From the NCBI GenBank assembly GCA_016795005.1, contig JAEUIV010000084.1, forward strand, positions 1 through 38,498: a DNA stretch of 38,498 nucleotides. Direction: 5' to 3'. The notes under the pieces are model-generated. The model was not told where the DNA came from, made no database searches, and saw only the letters and a program-made list of their open reading frames with translations. The translations under genes and the position numbers were made by a program. Of this stretch, positions 16,915 through 24,295 are shown piece by piece. The stretch comes from Phycisphaerae bacterium (GTDB taxonomy: Bacteria; Planctomycetota; Phycisphaerae; Phycisphaerales; UBA1924). Positions within the stretch are counted from its first letter, which is position 1; every line of letters begins with the position of its first letter.

Positions 16915-18966
16915 ATGAGCCAAACCTCAGGCGCTCCGTCGCGGATCGCCGAGAGCAACCCCGATCAATCATGGCTCGACCCGGTGTGGCAGCCCCGCGT
17001 CCAACTCGTGCTGTCTCTCCTTGCCGGGGGCCTCCTCATCACGGGAGTGGTCGGCGGCTGGTGGACCGAGTCGCCCGTGTTCCGGGCGATGGTGTGGATC
17101 AGCCTCGTCATCGGCATGGTGTACGGCGTCCGGGCCGCGATCGACGCGCTCAGGAACTTCACCGTCGATATCGACGTCCTCATGGTTGTCGGAGCAGGGC
17201 TGGCCGCGGCCATCGGCCACCCGGGCGAGGGGGCGCTGCTGCTCTTCCTGTTCACCCTTTCCGGCGCCCTCGAAGACCTCGCGCTCGCACGCACCAAGCG
17301 CGAGATCGAGGCGCTCCACAAGCTCCTCCCCACGGAAGCGATCGTCGAACGCGACGGCGAGTGGATCGAGACAACGCCGGAATCGCTCGTCCCCGGCGAT
17401 CGGATCAAGGTCCGCCCCGGCGAACGCATCCCCGCCGACGCGGAAGTGGACGAGGGGAAGTCTTCGATCGATCAATCCACGCTCACCGGCGAGAGCCTTC
17501 CTCGCTCGGTTCACCCGGGCGACACGATCTACGCCGGCACCGTCAACCTCGACTCCGCGCTCACGGCCCGAGTCCTGCGCCCCGCCTCGGAATCAAGCCT
17601 CCAGCGCGTGCTCAACCTCGTCATGGAAGCCCGCGAGCAGCGCGAACCCATGCAGCGGCTGATCGATCGACTCGGGCAGCCCTATGCCTGGGCCGTCCTC
17701 GCGATCAGCCTGGCGATCATGCTCGTGTGGTGGATCGGTTTCCGTGAGCCGTTCTCCGGCGCCGCCTACACCGCGATCACGTTCCTGATCGTGCTGTCTC
17801 CCTGCGCGCTGATCCTCGCGACCCCCACCGCGACGCTCGCGGCGATCGCCCGAGGCGCGCGGGCGGGCGTCCTGTTCAAGGGCGGACAATCCATCGAGCG
17901 CCTCTCGCGCGTCGGCTCCGTCTGTTTCGACAAGACCGGAACCCTCACCTTCGGCCGGGCAAGCCTCGTCCAGGCCGTCCCGATCGGATGGTCCAACGCG
18001 GACCGGCTGCTTTCGGTCGCCGCGGCCCTCGAATCGGACTCGACCCATCCCATCGCCAAGGCGGTGCGCGACGGCGCGATCGAACGACGCATCGCCCCGG
18101 CCGCCGTCTCCGACATGCTCCACGCCGCGGGGCAGGGAGTCTCGGGGCGTTACGACGGGGACGACGTGCTCGTCGGCTCGTACGACTATGTTGAGCCGGC
18201 GATCCCGGCGTGCCTCCGCTCGCGCACCCTCGAAGTGCTCACCAGCGTGCAGCGCGACGGCCGGATCGGCGCGGTCGTCGCCGCCGGCGGAGACCACGGC
18301 GCCGCCGCCGTGTTGGTAATCGCCGATGCCATCCGCCCCGGCGCCGAGGGGATGGTGAGCCAACTCCACGCCCTCGACGTTCGGCCCGTGGTTATGCTCA
18401 CGGGAGACAACACCGTCACCGCGGAATACGTCGCAAGGCTCGTCGGGATCGACCGCTGGCACGCGGACCTCATGCCGGAGGACAAGGTCCGCCTGCTCCG
18501 CGAGCTCAAACTCGAACGTCGGAAAACCCCCGGCCGATACCCGGGCGTCGCGTTCATCGGCGACGGCGTGAACGACGCGCCGGCGCTGGCCGCCGCCGAC
18601 ATCGCCATCGCCATCGGGTCCATCGGCTCCGACGCCGCCCTCGAATCGTCCGACATCGTCCTGCTCAACGACGACCTGGCCTGCGTTCCCTGGGCGATCC
18701 AACTGGCCCGCCGAGCACGGTCGATCCTCCGGTTCAACATCACGATCGCCCTCGCCGTCATTGTCCTCATGGGGATCGCGACGCTCGTCGGCTCGCGCAT
18801 CGGCCTCCCCGTCCCCATGTCCGTCGGCGTCATCGCCCACGAAGGCGGGACGCTCTTTGTCATCGTGAACGCGCTCCGCCTGCTCTGGATGCGCGGCGTG
18901 CCGCCCCGCCAAAGCGCACAGCCGGCCCGGGATGCTCCCGAGCCGGCCGCGGCAACACATTCATGA
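16915..18966 (+). CDS. P1B-4-type metal-transporting ATPase (SPC / HEGGT)
   Basis: A 683-residue inner-membrane P-type ATPase. It has no N-terminal metal-binding domain. Core motifs are STLTGESLP in the actuator (about 188), SPC in the sixth membrane helix (295-297), DKTGTLTFG with D339, STHPIAK for the nucleotide-binding HP motif, TGDN and GDGVNDAPALAAADIAIA. The last membrane helix carries HEGGT (H642-T646). SPC together with HEGGT defines the P1B-4 group, for which Co(II), Fe(II) and sometimes Zn(II) export is described. AAGGTG six bases before ATG 16915 sets the start. The C-terminal 20 residues are Pro/Ala-rich, and their codons contain a GC-rich hairpin. This ATPase is clearly a different subtype from the one at 4006-6045. 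Confidence 0.9.
   Translation: MSQTSGAPSRIAESNPDQSWLDPVWQPRVQLVLSLLAGGLLITGVVGGWWTESPVFRAMVWISLVIGMVYGVRAAIDALRNFTVDIDVLMVVGAGLAAAIGHPGEGALLLFLFTLSGALEDLALARTKREIEALHKLLPTEAIVERDGEWIETTPESLVPGDRIKVRPGERIPADAEVDEGKSSIDQSTLTGESLPRSVHPGDTIYAGTVNLDSALTARVLRPASESSLQRVLNLVMEAREQREPMQRLIDRLGQPYAWAVLAISLAIMLVWWIGFREPFSGAAYTAITFLIVLSPCALILATPTATLAAIARGARAGVLFKGGQSIERLSRVGSVCFDKTGTLTFGRASLVQAVPIGWSNADRLLSVAAALESDSTHPIAKAVRDGAIERRIAPAAVSDMLHAAGQGVSGRYDGDDVLVGSYDYVEPAIPACLRSRTLEVLTSVQRDGRIGAVVAAGGDHGAAAVLVIADAIRPGAEGMVSQLHALDVRPVVMLTGDNTVTAEYVARLVGIDRWHADLMPEDKVRLLRELKLERRKTPGRYPGVAFIGDGVNDAPALAAADIAIAIGSIGSDAALESSDIVLLNDDLACVPWAIQLARRARSILRFNITIALAVIVLMGIATLVGSRIGLPVPMSVGVIAHEGGTLFVIVNALRLLWMRGVPPRQSAQPARDAPEPAAATHS
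18921..18947. terminator. GC-rich hairpin at the end of the P1B-4 ATPase gene
   Basis: A 12-bp stem with one mismatch (18921-18932 with 18936-18947) and a three-base loop lies inside the last codons of the ATPase, 36 bases beyond the stop of the convergent PEP-CTERM-like gene. Neither side has a clear T-run, so termination could be weak or factor-dependent; the hairpin may instead protect 3' ends. Confidence 0.35.
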
Positions 18967-18982
18967 ATCAGGCACGCGGGCT

Positions 18983-20806
18983 TCAGGCCATCCGACGCCG
19001 CCGGATGATCGCCAGGGCGCTCAGACCGATCAGCACGAACGAGCCGGGCGTCGGGACCATGTTCACAAGGAACGCGTTCGCCCCGCTCCAGTAGTAGGAG
19101 TACCAGTCGGCCTGGTTCGCCACGCCCCCGAGCACGTTGTCGCGGAGATTCGCCGCGGTCAGCACGTCCGGGTTCGAGAGCACGACCCAGTAGTACACAC
19201 CGTTGGGAAGCTTGCTCGCCGCGGGGATCGTGTGGCTGTTGGCCAGGTCGATCACATCCGCCGTCGCGTCGGCGATGTTCCGAGAGTCATATTGAAGCGA
19301 CCAGTCGGACTTGAAGACAAGGAGGCGGTAGATATCCGTCCTCCCGTTGGCCTGCTCGTCCCACGTCAGCGTCGGTTGATCCGTCGGGACCTCGACCGGG
19401 TTGGTGATATCGGGGTTGCCGAACGTCGGCATCGCGGAGATGTTGTATTCCTCGAGGATCTCGCCGGCACGTGCCACGGCCTGCGCCTTGGTCGCGGTGT
19501 TTGCCAGCCCCGCCGCCGCCTTGCCCGCGTTGGTCGCCAGGTACGCCGTGATGTCCTGCCACGATTCATGGAAGTACTTGTTGGGCGTGCCGTCGGTCCC
19601 CTGCATCGCCTTCTTCCATGTCGCGTCGGCGCCGAACGCGATCTTGTCCGATCGCCCGGCGCGGCGATAGCCCGTGAAGGCGTTCCCCGTGTGCGCCTCG
19701 CCCGTGCCGTCGTAGATGTCCCAGAGCGCACGCTGCACCGCCAGTTCGTTGCCCTCCCCCTGTCCTCGGCACTGTGTCGGCGTGTACCACTGGCGCAACT
19801 TCCGCACCCCGTCGGCCGGATCGACCTGCCACGAGTGGAAACTGATGGTTTCGAGGTCGTACTCGAAGTTCACCTGGTCGGTTCCCGCGGTGCTCCCAAG
19901 CGCGTCAAAGTCGGTGTACCAGGTGTCGTAGTCCCGGGAGCCGAGGTTGTTGTTGAACGCCGCGCGGATATTCCCTTCCTGCACCGCCATCTGGTACATC
20001 GCGGTCACCAGCCCCTCGTTCCATGCCAGCGCGGTCGCGGAAAGTTTCTGCGCGGGCGTTGCCGCGTTCGGGATGATGTCCGCGCGGATCGAGTGAGGGC
20101 CGCCGGTGCTCGCGTCCATCCCGTGCGTCGCCGCGATGTGGTGCGCGTACTCGTGCCCGATCACGTCCCAGGAACCCCAGTCGCCCTTGTCGATACGGAT
20201 GAAGCGGCCGGCGCCGCCCACGTAATAGTTGCCGCGATCGTCGGCGGGATTGTCGTAGTAGCGGACCGGGACTTCGCTGATCGTCAGCCCGAAGGTGTTG
20301 GTGAAGTACTCGTTGGCGAACTGGATGGGCGCGAGGATGTTGAATGCCCCGCCCGTGTAAGAGGTGTTGTCCACCGACCCGGTGCCGATGTTGCCGTTGG
20401 TCCCGATCCCGATGCTGCTGTACGAGCCTGATGCGGAGGGCATCCGGAACCAGTAAGGCGTGGCGCTGGCGTTGTCCCGGACGTACGCCACGCCGGGGAT
20501 CTTCGCGCTGGCATACGCATAGACCTCCAGAAAGTTGTCGAGCAGACCATCGGTCATGTCGGTGGTCAGCGTGGCGCGGCCCGTGCCGTCGGTCGTGGTC
20601 GTCCCGATGTAGTCGTTCGAGGTGACATCGTCGAGCTCCCAGAACTCGACCTCGATCCCCTTCGACGGCAGTTGCCAGGGATTCGGCGTCAGCCGATGGC
20701 TGAACCGGACATCCGCGTTGATGGTCGTCGCCGCGTGCGACGAGCCGGCGATGAACGCGAGCAACAGGACCGAAGTGGACAAACGATATGCGTGGTGACG
20801 GATCAT
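18983..20806 (-). CDS. Secreted zinc metalloprotease-like protein with PEP-CTERM-type sorting tail
   Basis: A 607-residue exported protein. The signal peptide covers about residues 1-25 (ending SHA). After a beta-rich N-terminal region (27-160) a gluzincin-like core appears: HEYAH at 218-222 gives two zinc His and the catalytic Glu, and NEG at 263-265 offers the third ligand at a fitting distance. Residues 450-545 (PTLTWDEQANG, YRLLVFKSDWSLQYDS, LPNGVYYWVVLS) look like a fibronectin III or similar beta-sandwich. The tail VPTPGSFVLIGLSALAI followed by RRRR is a PEP-CTERM-like signal in the PTPGS variant, recognised by exosortase-type enzymes, which implies surface delivery. No exosortase gene lies in the window. 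The exact peptidase family is not assignable by eye. Confidence 0.85.
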   Translation of the reverse strand: MIRHHAYRLSTSVLLLAFIAGSSHAATTINADVRFSHRLTPNPWQLPSKGIEVEFWELDDVTSNDYIGTTTTDGTGRATLTTDMTDGLLDNFLEVYAYASAKIPGVAYVRDNASATPYWFRMPSASGSYSSIGIGTNGNIGTGSVDNTSYTGGAFNILAPIQFANEYFTNTFGLTISEVPVRYYDNPADDRGNYYVGGAGRFIRIDKGDWGSWDVIGHEYAHHIAATHGMDASTGGPHSIRADIIPNAATPAQKLSATALAWNEGLVTAMYQMAVQEGNIRAAFNNNLGSRDYDTWYTDFDALGSTAGTDQVNFEYDLETISFHSWQVDPADGVRKLRQWYTPTQCRGQGEGNELAVQRALWDIYDGTGEAHTGNAFTGYRRAGRSDKIAFGADATWKKAMQGTDGTPNKYFHESWQDITAYLATNAGKAAAGLANTATKAQAVARAGEILEEYNISAMPTFGNPDITNPVEVPTDQPTLTWDEQANGRTDIYRLLVFKSDWSLQYDSRNIADATADVIDLANSHTIPAASKLPNGVYYWVVLSNPDVLTAANLRDNVLGGVANQADWYSYYWSGANAFLVNMVPTPGSFVLIGLSALAIIRRRRMA

Positions 20807-20952
20807 CTTCTTGCTCCTCGTGGCTTGGAGAACTGTTTCGGGCAGGCCCGAGACCCGCCCGCCTCTTCAAGCGACGCCGACCGGCCGCACTCACGCGCTC
20901 ATCTTCTTCGGCGACACCCCGTGGGCGTGCCCCGGACCCCCGCCTCGGTACC

Positions 20953-21861
20953 ATGACCCCAATGCCCGATCTCCCGATCATCCGCATCAAGAACCTCGTC
21001 AAGCGATTCGACGGGAAGACCGTGCTCGACGGCATCACCCTCGATGTCTATCCCGGCGAGACCATGGTGGTCATGGGCGGGTCGGGCTGCGGCAAGTCCA
21101 CCCTCCTCCGCCACATGATCGGGACCTTCCAGCCGGACGAAGGGTCCATCGAGATGTTCGGGCAGGACATCTCCCGTCTCGATGAGAACGGGCTGAACAC
21201 CGTCCGCAAGAAGTTCGGGATCCTCTTCCAGTCCGGCGCGCTCTTCAACTCGATGACCATCGCGGAGAACGTCGCGCTCCCGCTGCTCGAACACACCGAC
21301 CTGGCCGCGGAGATCATCGACATCCAGGTCAAGATCAAGCTGGAACTCGTCGGACTCCGCGAGCACGCCAGCAAGTACCCCGCCCAGATCTCCGGGGGAA
21401 TGAAGAAACGCGCGGGCCTCGCGCGGGCGCTCTCGCTTGATCCGCGCATCCTCTTCTACGACGAGCCGTCCGCAGGCCTTGACCCCGTGACGAGCGCCGA
21501 GATCGACCAGCTCATCGTGGACCTCACGAAAAAACTGCACGTGACCAGCGTCGTCGTCACGCACGAGATGGACAGCGCCTTCACCATCGCCGACCGGATG
21601 GCGATGCTGGACAAGGGAAGGATGCTCCGCGTGGATACGCGCGACGCCTTCGACGCCCTGCGGAAGACCCCCCGGGACCAGGCCCTCGCCATGCCGGAGG
21701 AGCAGCAGCTGATCCGGCAGTTTCTCCGGGGCGATCACGAAGGCCCGATCACCAGGCGCCGCGCCGCCACCAACTATGCCGAGGACCTCCTCGGCGGTCC
21801 GATCGAGGACATCCTCCAGACACCAGCGATCGTCTCGACGCGCGCCGATGGGATCATGTAG
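20953..21861 (+). CDS. mlaF: ABC transporter ATP-binding protein of the MlaF type
   Basis: A 302-residue cytosolic ATPase of the Mla (MCE) phospholipid-transport family. It has Walker A GGSGCGKST (42-50), Q-loop Gln 93 in ILFQSGALF, signature ISGGMKKRAGLARAL, Walker B LFYDEPSAGLDPVT and switch His 204 in VVTHEMDSA. GALFNSMTIAENVALPL and the GGMKKR form of the signature are typical of MlaF rather than of general importers. A C-terminal extension after about residue 255 contains RRRAATNYAEDLLGG. Either ATG 20953 or ATG 20962 could start it; neither has a strong ribosome-binding site. mlaD begins 14 bases later. The permease MlaE, which usually accompanies this pair, is not adjacent. Confidence 0.9.
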   Translation: MTPMPDLPIIRIKNLVKRFDGKTVLDGITLDVYPGETMVVMGGSGCGKSTLLRHMIGTFQPDEGSIEMFGQDISRLDENGLNTVRKKFGILFQSGALFNSMTIAENVALPLLEHTDLAAEIIDIQVKIKLELVGLREHASKYPAQISGGMKKRAGLARALSLDPRILFYDEPSAGLDPVTSAEIDQLIVDLTKKLHVTSVVVTHEMDSAFTIADRMAMLDKGRMLRVDTRDAFDALRKTPRDQALAMPEEQQLIRQFLRGDHEGPITRRRAATNYAEDLLGGPIEDILQTPAIVSTRADGIM

Positions 21862-21875
21862 AGTGGAGTGCAGCG

Positions 21876-23120
21876 ATGCGTGGAGGTCGGAACAATCTTC
21901 TTGCGGGCATCCTCGTGGTGACGAGCATCGTTTGTGCCGTCGTCATCACCATCCTGCTCGCCGGGACGCTCGAACAACTCGGAACGAGGCCCTACCGCGT
22001 CCGATTCACCGTCGCCGAGGGAGCGACCGGGCTAGAACAGGGTTCACGCGTCCTCGTCGGAGGGCAACCCGTCGGCGTTGTTGACGGCCTGAAGTTCGAC
22101 TTCGCCGAAGACGGACGCGCCGAGGCGGTCGAGGTCGATCTGAGCATCGGCCACGGCATCCGGTTCCGCAAGGGCGCCGTCGCCTACCTCGTCTCGCCGC
22201 TCCTGGGTGGCAGCGGAACCATCAACTTCCGCACGACCGGCGAAGGAGGCATGATCGGACCCGACGACCTCATCGAGGGACGGATCTCACCCCCCACCAT
22301 GCTCGCGCAGGCGGGCTACGGCGAGGACCAGAAGCAGCAGGTCCAGAACATCATCCGCAACATCAACGACGCCACCGAGAAAATCAACTCCTTCATGGAC
22401 GACGCACGCTCCATCGGCAGCGACGTCCGCGCCAAGTGGCCCGACTGGTCCGCAAGACTCGATTCCATCGTGAAGAACACCGACGACACCATGGCCAAGG
22501 GGCCGGGCATCGCCGCCTCGATCGAGGAACGGGTCGAGAGCGTCCGCCGGATCATCGACCTGGCCCAGGAATACCTCACCGAAAACCGCCAGGACGTGCG
22601 CGACACCATCACCTCGTTCAAGAACATCGGGGCCGAAGGAGACAAGTTCATGGCTCGCCTCAACGGCGAACTCGTGGACAAGGCCGCTTCGTTCCTTGAG
22701 GACGGACGGTCCGCCCTCAAGAACGCCGATGCCGCATTCGCCAATGCGAAGGGACTGCTCGACGAGCAGACCCCCAACATCCGTCGCATGATGGCAAACT
22801 TCCGGCTCGCCTCCGATCAACTCACCGCCACGCTGGGCGAAGTCCGCCGCTCACCCTGGCGCCTTCTCTACCGCCCCGATAAGCGAGAACTCGACTTCGA
22901 ACTCCTCTACGATTCCGCGCGCGCCTACGCCTCCGCCGTCAGCGATCTCCGCACTGCCTCGGAAACGCTGCACGTCCTGGCCACCGGCCCAGCCGCGCCG
23001 AACGATGCCGCCCGGGCCGCCGAAATCGCCGAGCAACTCGACGGCTCCTTCACCCGGTACAAGGATGCCGAGTCCGAGTTCCTGCGGCAGATCATGCTGC
23101 ACGCCAACCAGAAGAAATGA
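21876..23120 (+). CDS. mlaD: MCE-domain lipid-binding protein of the MlaD type
   Basis: A 414-residue inner-membrane-anchored periplasmic protein. One membrane helix spans about residues 8-30 (LLAGILVVTSIVCAVVITI). The MCE domain follows (about 36-120): YRVRFTVAEGATGLEQGSRV, VGGQPVGVVDGL and VAYLVSPLLGGSGTINF. The rest (about 145-410) is predicted long helix with charged heptads, as in MCE proteins that form tunnels or substrate-binding barrels. It is 14 bases after mlaF and overlaps the frame of the next gene at its stop, so the three are one operon. The likely role is binding and passing phospholipids between inner and outer membrane; direction is not readable. Confidence 0.9.
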   Translation: MRGGRNNLLAGILVVTSIVCAVVITILLAGTLEQLGTRPYRVRFTVAEGATGLEQGSRVLVGGQPVGVVDGLKFDFAEDGRAEAVEVDLSIGHGIRFRKGAVAYLVSPLLGGSGTINFRTTGEGGMIGPDDLIEGRISPPTMLAQAGYGEDQKQQVQNIIRNINDATEKINSFMDDARSIGSDVRAKWPDWSARLDSIVKNTDDTMAKGPGIAASIEERVESVRRIIDLAQEYLTENRQDVRDTITSFKNIGAEGDKFMARLNGELVDKAASFLEDGRSALKNADAAFANAKGLLDEQTPNIRRMMANFRLASDQLTATLGEVRRSPWRLLYRPDKRELDFELLYDSARAYASAVSDLRTASETLHVLATGPAAPNDAARAAEIAEQLDGSFTRYKDAESEFLRQIMLHANQKK

Positions 23121-23140
23121 AGCAGAGAGGGGGCTCCATC

Positions 23141-24223
23141 ATGCGATACCTGAGCGTGAGCGCGCTGGTGATCCTGGCATCATTCCATCCTTCGCACGCC
23201 GCGGTCGAGGGAACGTTCAAGATGGACCCCGTCGAACTCGTCGCCGGACGCGAGACGCCGGGAGATGAGTCGATCTCCGCCGAACGCTACCAGTACCGGT
23301 ACCTCTTCGCGAACGAACAGAACCGCGAGGAGTTCCGCGAGCACCCCGAAAAATACGAGATCCAGCTCGGCGGCGCCTGCGGCCGAATGGGAATCCTCTC
23401 CGGCGCGGGCGATCTCAACCGCTACGCGGTGTACGACGGCCGCATCTACATCTTCGCCTCGGACCAGTGCCGCAACACCTTTCTGCTCGATCCCGCCGCG
23501 GTCCTCGACCCGGAGGATGCCCCGGTCACGACCGATGAAGCCGCGTCAAGGCGAGGCCGGGAACTCATCGACCGCGCCGTCGTCGCGATGGGCGGCGCGG
23601 AACGGCTCGACGCCGTCCGTTCCTATCAACACATCATCGAAAAGCGCATGAGCATCAAGGGCGAGCAGCACCACCAGCGGGAATCACTCCTGCTGGTCTA
23701 CCCCGCGGGGGTCCGCCAGGATTACCAGTGGGACGAAAGCGCCTGGTCGCACGTCGAGTCGCCGCTCGCCGGTTGGACCGAATCGAGCAAGGGCGAATCC
23801 CGAGAACTGCAACCCGTCGAGCGTCGTTTCATCACGCGCACGCTGCACCACCGAAACCCCGTCTCCATCCTGAAAGCGCGGAACGATCCCGGCTTCACCG
23901 TCGCCTACGCTGGGCCGCGCTCGTTGACCCTGGGCAAAAAAAAGTTCCGCGTCGAAGAGGTCCACATATCCTACGACGGGTGCACCGTCACGCTGGGCTT
24001 CGATCCGAACACCGACCTCATCCGGACCGAGGCCTTCGTCGGACGACAGTCCAAGATCGGCGAAACCATCCTGGTCTTCACGGACCACCGCGATGTCAGC
24101 GGCCTGAAAGTCCCCGCAAAGTACGACGTCATTTTCGACGGCCAACCGAAGGAGGGCGCCACCGTCGAGTACACCCGGATCATCATCGACGATCCCGACG
24201 CCGAGAACCGCCTGAAAAAATAG
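23141..24223 (+). CDS. Secreted YHS-domain protein with LolA-like C-terminal region
   Basis: A 360-residue exported protein from ATG 23141, chosen because GAGAGGGGG lies just upstream; an ATG at 23117 overlapping the mlaD stop (ATGA) is an alternative. The signal peptide covers residues 1-20 (ending SHA). Residues 46-85 form a YHS-like unit (YLFANEQNREEFREHPEKY, then LGGACGRMG with C80), and a second half-motif IYIFASDQCRNTFLLDPAAV (C110) follows, so a metal-binding Cys pair is plausible. After residue 140 the chain (RAVVAMGGAERLDAVRSYQH) resembles the beta-rich LolA/LolB-like fold of lipid-binding periplasmic proteins. As the third gene of the mlaF-mlaD operon it may hand over lipid or sense metal; both are inferences. 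Confidence 0.75.
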   Translation: MRYLSVSALVILASFHPSHAAVEGTFKMDPVELVAGRETPGDESISAERYQYRYLFANEQNREEFREHPEKYEIQLGGACGRMGILSGAGDLNRYAVYDGRIYIFASDQCRNTFLLDPAAVLDPEDAPVTTDEAASRRGRELIDRAVVAMGGAERLDAVRSYQHIIEKRMSIKGEQHHQRESLLLVYPAGVRQDYQWDESAWSHVESPLAGWTESSKGESRELQPVERRFITRTLHHRNPVSILKARNDPGFTVAYAGPRSLTLGKKKFRVEEVHISYDGCTVTLGFDPNTDLIRTEAFVGRQSKIGETILVFTDHRDVSGLKVPAKYDVIFDGQPKEGATVEYTRIIIDDPDAENRLKK

Positions 24224-24295
24224 CCCGAGACGCTCCCAGCGTCCGCGGGACCGCCGCCGCGCAGACCGAGGGCCAATTTCGCCGATACACAACCC

